Shown: positions 1-9,268, numbered from the stretch's first letter. The stretch is DNA of 41,917 bases from Flavobacteriales bacterium (GCA_016787985.1 JAEUTC010000199.1:1-41917), one strand, 5' to 3'. Numbers and translations: made by a program. The notes: a model not told the origin generated them from the sequence alone.

Positions 1-1
1 G

Positions 2-316
2 AACCAGCAGGTGATCCAGGAGATCGTACGCGACCTGCAGGCCAGTCATGATGAACACAATTGGGCGGCCTTCGAGGCGCACTTCACGCGGGTGCATTCC
101 ACCTTCTACAAGACCTTGCAGGAGCGCTTCCCCGAGCTCACACCGAACGAGCGGAAACTGTGCGCCTTCCTCCGCCTCAACATGTCTACCAAGGACATCT
201 CGGCCATCACCCAACAAACGGTGAACAGCATCACCGTGGCCCGTTCCCGGTTGCGGAAAAAGCTCGGGATCGACGGCGATGAGGCGAATTTGATCGACTT
301 CCTGCAGTCGCTTTGA
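2..316 (+). CDS. C-terminal end of a LuxR-type HTH protein (5' truncated)
   Basis: The reading frame is open from base 2, so the gene begins before the window; the GTG at 11 is probably internal. The last ~65 residues form a LuxR/GerE-type helix-turn-helix: FPELTPNERKLCAFLRLNMS, then STKDISAITQQTVNSITVAR and a basic RSRLRKKLGI recognition helix. In Bacteroidota this tail usually closes long sensor proteins with TPR or two-component-like domains, and the preceding helical segment (IVRDLQASHDEHNWAAFEAH) fits such a linker. It would bind DNA in the cytoplasm; ligand and targets are unknown. It ends with TGA, and the next 184 bases hold no clear gene. Confidence 0.75.
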   Translation, partial: NQQVIQEIVRDLQASHDEHNWAAFEAHFTRVHSTFYKTLQERFPELTPNERKLCAFLRLNMSTKDISAITQQTVNSITVARSRLRKKLGIDGDEANLIDFLQSL

Positions 317-500
317 GCTTTGTGGGTGCGCTGGTCAAGGATCGGTATATCAGATAGTTATCGGCGCTTGTAATGCAGATGTAAGGTGCCGAGCAAAGGA
401 TGTAGCGCGCTTGTTCGGGTACTTTTCTTTGAGGTGGTGACGCACCGTGCCACTTTCGCCCCGGCTTCACCGAACGGCATGTCCGGGGGGGAGCTGAACG

Positions 501-683
501 ATGACCGACCACGACTCCGGAACCGAAAAGCGACCCCTTCCGCAGGACGATATGGACCGCCTGGAGGAGATGCATCAGCGCCTGAAGGAGACCCAGGCGG
601 CCTGGCGCAATCTGCTCGAAGGTCTGGGCAACTTGAAGAAGGATCGACCCACTCCCGAACCGACCAAAAAACAAGAACCATGA
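501..683 (+). CDS. Small charged hypothetical protein, translationally coupled
   Basis: This 60-residue, highly charged ORF is probably helical in the middle (DMDRLEEMHQRLKETQAAWR) and ends in a Pro/Lys-rich tail. A purine-rich GGGGGGAG lies just before the ATG. Its TGA overlaps the ATG of the downstream secreted protein (ATGA at 680-683), which argues for translational coupling and supports both start choices. No signal peptide or membrane segment is visible. I do not recognise the family; it could be a short regulator or chaperone for the next gene, or only a leader ORF. Confidence 0.5.
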   Translation: MTDHDSGTEKRPLPQDDMDRLEEMHQRLKETQAAWRNLLEGLGNLKKDRPTPEPTKKQEP

Positions 684-2269
684 GCTTGACACGACCCTTG
701 ACCTTGGCCCTCTGTGGCCTGTTATCCGGTGCCACCGCAGTGCACGCCCAGCCAGAAGCGTTGGACCTTTCCTTCAACGGGACCGGCTACGTGGTGCGCC
801 CGGTGAACACTGGGGACAACATGCAGAAGTTGCTGGTGCAGCCCGATGGCAAGATCATCGCCGCCGGTATGAGCTTCGATGCCACCTTCACGGCACGTGC
901 CCATGTGCTGCGCTTCAACCCCGATGGCTCTGCGGACAACACGTTCGCTACGGATGGACTCTTCACCTACGAATTGGACAACGAGGCACTGCTCTATTCC
1001 GCCGTGCTCACCGCCGAAGGCAAGATCCTGCTCGCAGGCGCCACCACCGACTACCAGACCTACCGCATTCTGCTCCTCCAACTCAACGCGGATGGGACCT
1101 TGGATGCGACTTTCGGCGATGGCGGTGTGACGGTTCAAGCGGTCAGTCTGGCACCGAACAATGGAGAGGACTTCGCCTACGATGTGGCCCTGGACGCGGA
1201 AGGCAACATCCTGGTCTGCGGCAACTCGTTCGGAGCAGACTATGTGCGCCGTCCGGTGGTGGTGCGTTTTACGCCGAGTGGTGCGCTTGATACCGCTTTT
1301 GGTGTGGATGGAGTCGCCACTATACCAGTGAACGAGGTTGGCGCATCCGCCTTCAAGGCCATCGCGGTACAACCCGATGGCAAGATCGTGGCCACGGGTT
1401 ATTTCGGGCAATCGGAATTCTGGTACCTCTTCGTCGTGGTCAGGTTCAACGCCGATGGAACGCTCGACGAGACCTTCAGCGATGACGGGGTGAAGAAGTA
1501 CAGCTACAGCGACGTGGACGATTCAGGTGAGGATGTGGTGATCACGGCGGATGGTTCCATCCTGATCGCGGGGAAGACCACGGACGCGAACTACAACATC
1601 AGCAGCTTGCTCATCAAGTTCACTCCGGCGGGCGAAGTGGATGAGACCTTCGGCTTGGAAGGCGCCGTGTCCGAGGATATCGGGCAGTTCGACTACGGCT
1701 GGGAGCTCGCCGAGTTGGAGAATGGCGAGATCCTCGTGGCCGGTACGGCAGGCAACGGCCCACCCACGGACTTCGATATGGCGCTTTGGAAGTATGATGC
1801 GAGCGGAGCGCCCTTGACCACATGGGGAACCGACGGGCTCGTGCAGCACATGCTCCCGGAATACTCCACCATGGTGTATGCCATGGACCTCCAGGCCGAT
1901 GGCAAGATCCTGGTGGGCGGACAGGCGCGCACGGACATGAACCAGAACTACTTTTTCGTTGCTCGTTTGGGGAACAACACCAACATCGGGATCGCTGATC
2001 GAACGGTGAACACGGCCGTGCTGATGCCGAATCCGGTTGCTGCGGGTAGCCAGCTGAGGGTGGTGACCGCCAAACCCATCGGCAATACTGCGCGCATCAC
2101 GCTTCACGGCGCCGATGGTCGTGTGCTTTTCACCGAGCAGTTGAACCAGGCCGCCGATCACCAGGGAACCATCGCTCTAGAACTGCCGTCCGGTTTGCAG
2201 CCGGGTGCCTATATGCTCACCGTATCCGATGCTGGCGAGCGCTATGCGGCGACCGTGATGGTCCAATAG
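680..2269 (+). CDS. Secreted delta-60 repeat protein with T9SS type A sorting domain
   Basis: The start at 680 gives a classic signal peptide (SLTRPLTLALCGLLSGATAV, cleavage near HAQ-PEA); a longer frame upstream to 386 would bury it. The 529-residue protein consists of about seven delta-60 repeats, recognisable by QPDGKII-AAG, RFNPDGSADNTF and LNADGTLDATFGDGG cores, which fold as beta-propeller blades. The last ~85 residues (from NTAVLMPNPV to ATVMVQ) are a T9SS C-terminal beta-sandwich, directing export across the outer membrane. The likely role is surface or extracellular, binding or structural; no catalytic residues are evident. A strong hairpin follows directly. Confidence 0.85.
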   Translation: MSLTRPLTLALCGLLSGATAVHAQPEALDLSFNGTGYVVRPVNTGDNMQKLLVQPDGKIIAAGMSFDATFTARAHVLRFNPDGSADNTFATDGLFTYELDNEALLYSAVLTAEGKILLAGATTDYQTYRILLLQLNADGTLDATFGDGGVTVQAVSLAPNNGEDFAYDVALDAEGNILVCGNSFGADYVRRPVVVRFTPSGALDTAFGVDGVATIPVNEVGASAFKAIAVQPDGKIVATGYFGQSEFWYLFVVVRFNADGTLDETFSDDGVKKYSYSDVDDSGEDVVITADGSILIAGKTTDANYNISSLLIKFTPAGEVDETFGLEGAVSEDIGQFDYGWELAELENGEILVAGTAGNGPPTDFDMALWKYDASGAPLTTWGTDGLVQHMLPEYSTMVYAMDLQADGKILVGGQARTDMNQNYFFVARLGNNTNIGIADRTVNTAVLMPNPVAAGSQLRVVTAKPIGNTARITLHGADGRVLFTEQLNQAADHQGTIALELPSGLQPGAYMLTVSDAGERYAATVMVQ

Positions 2270-2286
2270 GCTTACGACCATCCAAG

Positions 2287-2316
2287 AAGAGGAGCCTTCG
2301 GAAGAGGGCTCTTCTT
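2287..2316 (+). terminator. Rho-independent-type hairpin terminator
   Basis: A 10-bp stem (AAGAGGAGCC with GGCTCTTCTT, one G-U pair) around a 10-nt loop, followed by CATTTT. It lies 17 bp after the stop of the delta-60 repeat protein. Confidence 0.7.
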
Positions 2317-2376
2317 CATTTTGGAGGTTCAAGTATCAGGTCCGGGATGGTCGACATGTTCGCCTCGCCGTAGCGG

Positions 2377-2384
2377 TACCTTTG
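2377..2384 (+). promoter_or_regulatory. Bacteroidota -7 box of dps (TACCTTTG)
   Basis: Exact match to TAnnTTTG. Transcription would start about 2390, after the alternative ATG at 2382, so the dps start must be the ATG at 2406. No good -33 TTTG box is visible. Confidence 0.55.
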
Positions 2385-2405
2385 ACGGTACCAAGTCATC
2401 CGACC

Positions 2406-2855
2406 ATGAGCAAGCAACCCAAGTCCACTGCCGTAGCGCCGTTGAGCACTTTGTTGGCGAGCAGCTACACCCTGTACCTGAAGACGCACAACTACCATTG
2501 GAACGTGACCGGACCGATGTTCACCACGCTGCACACGCTCTTCATGACGCAGTATTCCGAGCTTGCGTTGGCGGTGGATGAAGTGGCTGAACGCATCCGC
2601 ACGTTGGGCGCTTACGCACCGGGCAGTTACACGGCTTTCGCCAAGCTGAGCAAGGTGAAGGAAGAGAACGGGCACCCGAACGCGAAGGACATGATCAAGC
2701 AACTGGTGGCCGATCAGGCGGCGATCATCGAGGTCGCCAAGGCCGTGATAAAAGCCGCTGAAAAGGATGGCGACCAAGTGAGCGCCGATCTGGCCACACG
2801 CCGCATGGACGTACACGCGAAGAACGCGTGGATGTTGCGTAGCCACCTCGAGTAA
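2406..2855 (+). CDS. dps: Dps family ferritin-like DNA-binding/ferroxidase protein
   Basis: Dps proteins form 12-subunit shells that oxidise Fe(II) with hydrogen peroxide, store the iron and protect DNA under stress. The 149-residue product has the family's four-helix fold and all ferroxidase ligands in the right spacing: H31 (in NYHWNVTG), H43, D58 and E62. The N-terminus MSKQPKSTA is short and lysine-containing, suited to DNA contact. The start at 2406 is chosen because the promoter box at 2377-2384 leaves no room for the in-frame ATG at 2382. It is a single gene between a terminator and a convergent neighbour. Confidence 0.93.
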   Translation: MSKQPKSTAVAPLSTLLASSYTLYLKTHNYHWNVTGPMFTTLHTLFMTQYSELALAVDEVAERIRTLGAYAPGSYTAFAKLSKVKEENGHPNAKDMIKQLVADQAAIIEVAKAVIKAAEKDGDQVSADLATRRMDVHAKNAWMLRSHLE

Positions 2856-2884
2856 GCAGCGTCGCTCACGCCCCGAGCGGCTGC
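2856..2884. terminator. Possible bidirectional hairpin between convergent genes
   Basis: GCAGC/GCTGC and GCTC/GAGC arms form an interrupted stem directly after the dps stop and 10 bp before the end of the convergent gene. There is no T tract, so the assignment is weak. Confidence 0.35.
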
Positions 2885-2894
2885 TGGGCAGGCC

Positions 2895-4763
2895 TCAGCG
2901 CATCAGCACCACACGTTCCGAGTGGACGATAGCGCCCCGTGCATCGCGAACGCGTGCGATCAGCAAGGTGGCTTGTATGGGATCCAGATCGATCACGGTC
3001 GCACTTCCGATCAAGCGGGCACGAAGTACTTCGCGTCCTGTGGGGTCGAAGAATTCGACACTTCCGCCGGTGGATGAGGTTCTTACGGTGATCTGCTGCT
3101 CGGTCGGATCCGGATAGAACGACACCGATGGATGGATCGTTCCTGCAGCCATGCCTGTGATTATCCCTGCACAACTGGTCCATTCACCGGAGAGGACGTT
3201 CGCGGTGTAGCTGTTCAAGCTATCGATGTCAGCACCGATGTTGGTGCCATCGGAGGCCGTGCCATAGTAAGGGCTTGTGGGCAACAGGGCATAGTCGTTG
3301 TTGGCGGCATCGGCGAAACCAACCGGTGCGACACCGGCGGGAAACCAGTGGTTAGGCGGATATTGCGAGGGGTTGCCGTTGGGTCCACCTTGCGCGCCGA
3401 TGAGCACGTTGTGTGAGAACACGGAGCCCGGGAAATAGGTGTTGATGGTGCCATTGCCGCAGCCTGATCCCGTGCCGCAAACACCATAGGCACCATAGCC
3501 AACGATGTTGTCCTGGAAGGTGAGGAAGAGCGTGGGGTCGCCAGCGGCGCTGGTGGTGGTGCCTGCGTTGAGGCTGGTGTTGTGGCGGATGGTGAGGTGC
3601 TCCGTTCCGTTGAGGAACTGGTACATCTTGTTCACGCTGCTGATGTCGTACGCCAGGTTGTGCTCCACCAGAATGCGCGTGCTCACGGGATTATCCAACT
3701 GGTCATCGTGCCCGCTGAAGTTGTAGCCGCCATCGCTGCCCAGGAGGATATTGTAGCGCCAAGTGACATCAGTGACGCGGCTCCACATGGAAGCACCGCT
3801 CTGGGTGCGCGGCGTGATCAGCACCGCGAAGCCGTTTTGGCAATCCGCCCAATTATTCTCCAGGATGTTGCCTTCCACCAGCACGCGCTGTGCGTTCTTC
3901 AGCTCGAAGAGGTTCTTCACGCACCACGGCGTACCTGCATAGTCCGGATGTCCTTCCTTCCAACTGAGCGGCTTGAAGAAGTGGTTGTTGCGCACCTCGA
4001 TGTCGGAGGGCACGAGGTCCTGGATGTTGGGGTTGGCACCGCCGAACATCACGTTCTCACCGCTGCCTTCGAGGTAGTTGTTCACGATCTTGAAGGGCCC
4101 CGGACCGTTCCAGCCGCAGAGGGCCTGCGTATCCTGTCCTTCGCCCTTGCAGTCGCTGATGTAGTTGACCACCGAAGTGCGCGCGCTGTTGAGCGCGATG
4201 CCGCGTTTGGAGCCGAGCGTGGTGTTGCCATGGATGTACAGCCGATCGAAGACGAGGTCGTGTGGCAATGCGTCCAGTGAGTTCTGTGTGCCATCGCCAG
4301 CGCGGATCAGGTCGAAGGAGTAGCCGGTGCTGCTCACTTCCAAGCCCATCAGGTAGTAGTGGTGCGCGTTACTGGCGAAGGTGAGCGCGGTCTGCCCGGC
4401 GGCCGATACGATGCGTGGTAGGACGGGAGAGAAGGAGGGTGTGATGCGTTGGTTAGCAGCGGGCAGCTGGGCATCAAGTGCATTGCTGCGGATCACGATC
4501 CAGTCATCACCGGTCTTGGCGGGTAGGGTGTAGCTGCCGCTGTAAGTGTGCCCAGCCTGCAACAGGATGGTGGTGCCCGGTTGCGCCGCGTTGATGGCCT
4601 GTTGCAGCTGACCATTCCCGTACTCGCAGCCGCTTGAGCAGACCGTGATGACTGCGGCAGTGGTGGGGTAGCAGACGTTCAGGTACTCCTGCGGAGGCTC
4701 AGGAAGGTCTTGGGCATGCAACGGTATTTGTAGCGCGATGACAGCGAGGAGAAGAGGACGCAT
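2895..4763 (-). CDS. Secreted right-handed parallel beta-helix protein, T9SS sorted
   Basis: The start is set at 4763 because it yields a signal peptide (MRPLLLAVIALQIPLHAQ); an upstream in-frame ATG at 4856 would not. The 622-residue protein has the alternating short-strand pattern of a pectate-lyase-like beta-helix: QQAINAAQPGTTILLQAG at the start, then DLVFDRLYIHGN, IEVRNNHFF, VLVEGNILENN, RILVEHNLAYD and LTIRHNTSLN. The C-terminal ~80 residues (SVSFYPDPTEQQITVRTSST onward) are a T9SS-type sorting domain. Such proteins bind or cleave polysaccharides; no catalytic set is clear to me, so substrate and activity are open. Cysteines early in the mature chain (NVCYPTT, VCSSGCEYG) may form disulfides. 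Confidence 0.8.
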   Translation of the reverse strand: MRPLLLAVIALQIPLHAQDLPEPPQEYLNVCYPTTAAVITVCSSGCEYGNGQLQQAINAAQPGTTILLQAGHTYSGSYTLPAKTGDDWIVIRSNALDAQLPAANQRITPSFSPVLPRIVSAAGQTALTFASNAHHYYLMGLEVSSTGYSFDLIRAGDGTQNSLDALPHDLVFDRLYIHGNTTLGSKRGIALNSARTSVVNYISDCKGEGQDTQALCGWNGPGPFKIVNNYLEGSGENVMFGGANPNIQDLVPSDIEVRNNHFFKPLSWKEGHPDYAGTPWCVKNLFELKNAQRVLVEGNILENNWADCQNGFAVLITPRTQSGASMWSRVTDVTWRYNILLGSDGGYNFSGHDDQLDNPVSTRILVEHNLAYDISSVNKMYQFLNGTEHLTIRHNTSLNAGTTTSAAGDPTLFLTFQDNIVGYGAYGVCGTGSGCGNGTINTYFPGSVFSHNVLIGAQGGPNGNPSQYPPNHWFPAGVAPVGFADAANNDYALLPTSPYYGTASDGTNIGADIDSLNSYTANVLSGEWTSCAGIITGMAAGTIHPSVSFYPDPTEQQITVRTSSTGGSVEFFDPTGREVLRARLIGSATVIDLDPIQATLLIARVRDARGAIVHSERVVLMR

Positions 4764-4866
4764 GCAGCGGTTCTGATATTCGACCGCCAAATTACGGGTG
4801 CACACCAAAGACAGAGAGCCGAACGCTGCGTGCGTTCGGCTCCCCGATATTGCCAAGGCTGGCTGG

Positions 4867-6555
4867 TCAATGGGTCATCGGCCGCACGAAGCCCTTGACC
4901 AATGGCTTCAGTAGTGTTGCGATGTGCAGCAGCTCCTCTTCGCTATGTAAGGGTCCCACGACCTGCAGACCGATGGGCAGGCCCTCCGCATTCAAGCCCA
5001 TGGGCACCGAAAGCGTAGGGTGACCTGTCGCATTGATGATGGCGGCGAATGGTACGTATTCCATGTAGCGCAAGGGGCCGTTATCGCCCTGCTGCAATGC
5101 CCCCGACTCGCACTTGGTGAATGCCGCGCCGTAGGTGACGGGCAGGATCAGGAAGTCGTGTTCTTGGAAGAAGGCTTCCCACACACCGGTCAGGCGTTCG
5201 CGTTCGCGGGTGATGCGCTGCCAATGTGCTTCCGAGGTATCGCTCATCGCTGCGGCATAGCTTTCGAAGGTGCCGGTTCCCGGGTCGATGGCGCGAAGTT
5301 GTTGCGTCATCAGCTGGCGGAACAACCAAGGCTTGTCCTCACCATGTACCATCGCGAAGGTGGCGAAGAAGCACCGCATCAGGTCGGCGTGGATGGATGG
5401 AACGGCATTGTCCAACGCAGCACCTTCATGGCGCAAGGAGCCAACGAGCTGTTGCAACTTGTCCTTCACATCACGGCCCACTTGTGCGGTGTAGTCCTTG
5501 TCACGCCATTCATCGGCCCAGGCGAATCGATAGTCGCCAAGGGTGCGTGTGGTGGCCGGCTTTCGGGTGATCGGCACTTGGTAGTGCTCATCGATCGGGG
5601 TCTCCTTCAACGCATCCCAGAGTAAGGCAAGGTCTTCGGGAGCACGGGCCATTGGTCCGGGAGAAGCCATGGCGAGTCGGCGTTGCACCTGTGTGGTATC
5701 CGGCCATCCACCGTGCGTTTGGTTCAGTGCGCCGTAGGTCGGTTTCAAAGCCCAGAGGCCACAGAAGGCGGCGGGCACACGGATGCTTCCACCCATGTCG
5801 CTGCCGAGTTCTCCGGCACTGAATCCCGCAGCCAGCGCTGCCGCACCACCACCACTGCTTCCACCCGGCGTACGTGTGGTGTCGTATGGATTGCTCGCGG
5901 TTGGATACACTTCACCATGCGTCTGGTAGTCGCTCAACATGAAGGGTACGTTGGTGGTGCCGAGGATGATGGCCCCCGCGCGCTTCAGGCTTTGTGCCAG
6001 TGCACCATCCTCAGGGGCTACGAAGCCGAACATCTTCGCGTTCAAGGTCGATGGTGATCCCTTCACCCAGAACTGTTCCTTGATGGTGATGGGCACGCCG
6101 TGCAGCGGACCGAGCGCCGTGTCACCGTTGGCGATAGCGGCGTCGGCTCGGGCGGCATCTGCAAGGGCTTCCTCCTCGCGCAACCAGATCAAGGCGTTGT
6201 AGCGGTGGTTGTGGTTCTTGATGCGTGCGATGAAGTGGCGCGTGATCTCCGTGGCAGTGGCCTCCTTGTTGCGGATCATGGCTGCCAGTTCCGTGGCCGA
6301 CCTGTAGAGGAAGCGATCGTCTTCCACGTGGGCCTGGGCGGGTTCAGCGAAGAGGGCTTGCTGTAGCACGATGGGTTCACCTTGTTGCCCGGGCAATACC
6401 GACCAAACCCAGAGGCCCAGGGCCAAAGCGCACACCACCAAGGTGCAGCTGCCGATGATGATCCACTGGAGCACGGTGCGTTTGCGGCGTTTGAGAACTG
6501 TAGAAGGTGCTGCTTCGCGAATGCTGGAAGCGGTGGGGTGAAGTGCGGGTCGCAT
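4867..6555 (-). CDS. Membrane-anchored amidase-signature hydrolase
   Basis: Amidase-signature enzymes hydrolyse amide bonds with a Ser-cisSer-Lys triad. The motifs are intact in this 562-residue protein: K159 in PITIKEQ, the cis-Ser around S233/S234 in TPGGSSGGG, and the nucleophile S257 in GSDMGGSIR. A basic N-terminus (LKRRKRTVLQ) precedes one transmembrane helix at about residues 30-52 and a ~30-residue linker, so the catalytic domain is probably anchored and faces the periplasm. This layout resembles fatty-acid amide hydrolase more than GatA, and no gatB/gatC is nearby. It may be cotranscribed with the neighbouring minus-strand genes (23-bp gap upstream). The substrate is unknown. Confidence 0.88.
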   Translation of the reverse strand: MRPALHPTASSIREAAPSTVLKRRKRTVLQWIIIGSCTLVVCALALGLWVWSVLPGQQGEPIVLQQALFAEPAQAHVEDDRFLYRSATELAAMIRNKEATATEITRHFIARIKNHNHRYNALIWLREEEALADAARADAAIANGDTALGPLHGVPITIKEQFWVKGSPSTLNAKMFGFVAPEDGALAQSLKRAGAIILGTTNVPFMLSDYQTHGEVYPTASNPYDTTRTPGGSSGGGAAALAAGFSAGELGSDMGGSIRVPAAFCGLWALKPTYGALNQTHGGWPDTTQVQRRLAMASPGPMARAPEDLALLWDALKETPIDEHYQVPITRKPATTRTLGDYRFAWADEWRDKDYTAQVGRDVKDKLQQLVGSLRHEGAALDNAVPSIHADLMRCFFATFAMVHGEDKPWLFRQLMTQQLRAIDPGTGTFESYAAAMSDTSEAHWQRITRERERLTGVWEAFFQEHDFLILPVTYGAAFTKCESGALQQGDNGPLRYMEYVPFAAIINATGHPTLSVPMGLNAEGLPIGLQVVGPLHSEEELLHIATLLKPLVKGFVRPMTH

Positions 6556-6578
6556 GTTGGTCGTGGTGCTTTGGTGGT

Positions 6579-7571
6579 TCAGCGGACGATCAGCGATGTG
6601 GTGTGGCGACGACCATCGGTGGTGGTCACGGTCAGGTGGTATTGGCCGCTGAAGAGCGAGCTCACGTCGATGCGTGCGGTGTTCGTGTTCGTACCCGAAA
6701 GCAGTTCGTACGACACGGTGCGGCCGGTCATGTCGGTAACGGTTACGGCGGAAGGTGTACCGGATCCATTCGGAAGTGTGATGGTCACCTCATCGCTCGC
6801 GGGGTTGGGGAACACACCGATGGGCTTCTCTTGAGGCGTATCGATCGCTGTGCTGATGTCACCGCTCCACCGGCTGAACTGGTTCAACACAGCGCCATTA
6901 CCGAAGTCCGTGGAAGCTGTGACCAATTCAGCGATCGGGTGCGACTGACCGGCCACGAAGAAGGCGTAGCTGTCGTAGATGTAGCTGATGGTGAAGAAGG
7001 ATGTCGCGTCCTGCAAGGTGTGTGTCCAATGCACGCGCAGCACGTTAGGAATGGTGGCACCGGGCATCACCAGGGTACCGTAACCATCGGCGTGTCCGCT
7101 GAAGGTGCCGGTGCGTGTAACGGACATGCCCTCAACCGTGAACGCGGCGTTCTGCGGTGAGTTCCAGCTCGTACCGAAGGTGCAAGGGAACGCGAGGAAC
7201 TTCCCTTGGGGCGCGTGCACGATCACGCTAGTGCCGTCATCACTTCCAGCGAAGTGGATGCCATCAGCCGCAACACGGTAGTACTGGGTCACCAGGTCGC
7301 TCATTTCCGCTACGGTGGCGGTTGGGAATTGGGCGCCATTGGGCGTGGTGAACGGGGCCACGGTGGTCACCTGAATGCTGCTGTCCGTGGCCAGAGCGGA
7401 GAGGTTCCACGTTTGGGCTGCTCCGGGTAGACCGGGTTGCACATATGGACCGTAGTTGATGGTGTAGTCGTGGCTGGGCGCCGGGCTGTTGGTGGCCTGC
7501 GTCAGCACGGGTTGCGCAAGTGCACCTAGCTTGATCGCACAAACGGCGAGGAGTACGGAAGAGCGTTTCAT
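6579..7571 (-). CDS. Secreted protein of unknown function with T9SS type A domain
   Basis: This 330-residue protein starts with a signal peptide (MKRSSVLLAVCAIKLGALAQ). Its central ~200 residues are beta-rich and not recognised. The C-terminal ~80 residues are a T9SS sorting domain: the GVFPNPASDEVTITLPNG motif, then TDMTGRTVSYELL, SGQYHLTVTTTDGRR and a final TSLIVR. The body has repeated aromatic/Gly patterns (YGTLVMPGATIPNVLRVHWT, FTISYIYDSYAFF) similar to the domain common in Flavobacteriales secreted proteins that test a value for a time or response. It is 42 bp downstream of another secreted or outer-membrane gene on the same strand. Confidence 0.75.
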   Translation of the reverse strand: MKRSSVLLAVCAIKLGALAQPVLTQATNSPAPSHDYTINYGPYVQPGLPGAAQTWNLSALATDSSIQVTTVAPFTTPNGAQFPTATVAEMSDLVTQYYRVAADGIHFAGSDDGTSVIVHAPQGKFLAFPCTFGTSWNSPQNAAFTVEGMSVTRTGTFSGHADGYGTLVMPGATIPNVLRVHWTHTLQDATSFFTISYIYDSYAFFVAGQSHPIAELVTASTDFGNGAVLNQFSRWSGDISTAIDTPQEKPIGVFPNPASDEVTITLPNGSGTPSAVTVTDMTGRTVSYELLSGTNTNTARIDVSSLFSGQYHLTVTTTDGRRHTTSLIVR

Positions 7572-7612
7572 GGGTGTTGGTTTCTTGTTGTGTAGGTTGT
7601 TGGATGCGGCGC

Positions 7613-9073
7613 TTAGCGACGGATGTCGAGTGCGACACCGAAGCGGAAGCTCACGTTGCTGTTGAGGTAGGGGTTGGCCATCACCCAGCCGTCGGTCTTC
7701 CCTTCGGCCTCGGCGTAGGCGCTTACCACGCGTCCGAGCGGAAGGCTGCCACGCACGGTGAGCAGTCCGCCGAACTTGCCTTGCTGATCGTAGAAGCCAC
7801 CGTTCTCGGGCTGCGTCCAGGCCATGGCACGCACATCGAACGCGATGGCGTCATCACCGCGGCTCATGCGCAGTCCTTTCCGCGCCACCTCGATACCGGT
7901 GAAGACCTGGTCACGGTTGTGGTAGGTGTGCACACCGAGCATCCATTGGCGGCCCTTGTGGTCCAAGAGCAGGTCTCCACCGAGGTCGTAGCCGAATGAG
8001 GTGAGGATGTGGCGCGCGCCGAAGTTGAAGCGGGTGTTCTTGCCTACGCGGAAGCCGTGGAACCCGAACATGTCCGGCGAGAGGAAATTGAGGTATTGCA
8101 GATCGCCCATGCGCACCAGGTAGGCATCTTCCTCCGGTGTGAGTTTGCTGCGTTTGATCGCGCGATCGATGCCATCTCCGTATGGATGTGCACCGCGATC
8201 TTCATAGGCTTCACCAGGCCGGTGCAGGTCGTAGACCCACGCGGTGAAGTCCCAGCCCACGTAATCGCGTTCGGCCATTTCTTCGCCGTAGAAGTTCATG
8301 GTGTCGATGCTCTGGTCATAGTCCGGTGCTTGGAATTGCCGCACATATCCTACCGCCTGATTGGTGATCAGGATGTTCATCGCCACGTTCGGGTATTGCG
8401 TGCGCTGGAAGAAGTTGTCCTGTTGCATGTTGCGCACCAGGGCATACTGTGCCTCGATGCCTGAAGCGAAGCTTCGGACCAGTTCGTTCGGCGCTTCCTG
8501 CTTGAAGCGGACCATGTCCGCATCGCTCACGTGCGAAACCGAAGCGCTGGGAATGCCGCCTCCGAACCGGTAGTAGGTCTCGTTGAAGGTGGGTATGCCG
8601 CGCAACGTGGTGCCGCTCCGGTGGAACTCCTCGTGCATCCACGCCGGTCCGAAGACCATGAGGTTGTACGCGAGCACGTAGTCCACCACTCCGGCCTGCA
8701 CGTTGGCGGCCACGCGGTTCAAGAAATAGCTCTTTCTGTTCTTGGGCTTGATGATGCCGTTCCACAGCTTGTTGGTGAAGTAGTAGTTGGTGGCGTGCAG
8801 GTTCTTGGTCACGGCCAGCGCTTGCTGCATGGACGGGTTCTCGTAGCCGCGCAGGAGATCGCCTGGGGTCATGGAGGCGTTGGTGCCGTCGGTCAACCCC
8901 ATCCGCTTGTTGGCGGACATCTGGGCGGCTTTCCATCCAAAGGGTGCGTCCACCAATGGAAGGTCGAGCACCAAGCGTGGCGTGATGGTGTAGGTGCTGT
9001 CCTGGGCCCGAAGCGTAAAGGGCAGCAGGAGCACTGGAAGGACAGTGCAAAGGGTGTTGATGATGGTGCGCAT
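7613..9073 (-). CDS. Secreted/envelope protein with an HEEFH motif, function unknown
   Basis: The start at 9073 gives a signal peptide (RTIINTLCTVLPVLLLPFTL, cut near RAQ-DST); the frame extends to 9136 without one. The 486-residue mature protein has a helical first half and an aromatic, strand-rich second half (GARHILTSFGYDLGGDLLLD, AYAEAEGKTDGWVMANPYLN, SFRFGVALDIRR) that resembles beta-barrel strands. A zinc-protease-like HExxH occurs in AWMHEEFHRSGT, in a hydrophobic context. I do not recognise the family. Upstream lies a NAnnTTTG-like box in a 19-bp repeat shared with the gene at 10825. Confidence 0.7.
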   Translation of the reverse strand: MRTIINTLCTVLPVLLLPFTLRAQDSTYTITPRLVLDLPLVDAPFGWKAAQMSANKRMGLTDGTNASMTPGDLLRGYENPSMQQALAVTKNLHATNYYFTNKLWNGIIKPKNRKSYFLNRVAANVQAGVVDYVLAYNLMVFGPAWMHEEFHRSGTTLRGIPTFNETYYRFGGGIPSASVSHVSDADMVRFKQEAPNELVRSFASGIEAQYALVRNMQQDNFFQRTQYPNVAMNILITNQAVGYVRQFQAPDYDQSIDTMNFYGEEMAERDYVGWDFTAWVYDLHRPGEAYEDRGAHPYGDGIDRAIKRSKLTPEEDAYLVRMGDLQYLNFLSPDMFGFHGFRVGKNTRFNFGARHILTSFGYDLGGDLLLDHKGRQWMLGVHTYHNRDQVFTGIEVARKGLRMSRGDDAIAFDVRAMAWTQPENGGFYDQQGKFGGLLTVRGSLPLGRVVSAYAEAEGKTDGWVMANPYLNSNVSFRFGVALDIRR

Positions 9074-9084
9074 GGGTGGTGTTC

Positions 9085-9103
9085 GTTGATGGCACAAAAG
9101 TCC
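9085..9103 (-). promoter_or_regulatory. Shared 19-bp promoter module, copy 1
   Basis: GGACTTTTGTGCCATCAAC on the minus strand, 11 bp before the start at 9073. It contains GACTTTTG (9095-9102), one mismatch from TAnnTTTG. An identical 19-bp copy lies at 10835-10853, before another minus-strand gene. Confidence 0.45.
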
Positions 9104-9268
9104 CCGGACACCATCCCCTGCATCATGGCGGTTCACGACAATGGTCTGTCACTTCACGCCACAGGCAACGCGGTACCATTTTATCTTCGGCCACGACCGC
9201 ACCATGGCCCTTTGCCCTGCTGTGGGGATCCAATGGCCCGCTCTCCCGAGGCACCACGACCATCCACC

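Noticed and set aside
386..679. N-terminal extension of the delta-60 repeat protein
   Set aside because: It would place a signal peptide at residue 99 and overlap a better small ORF; the ATG at 680 gives a standard exported protein.
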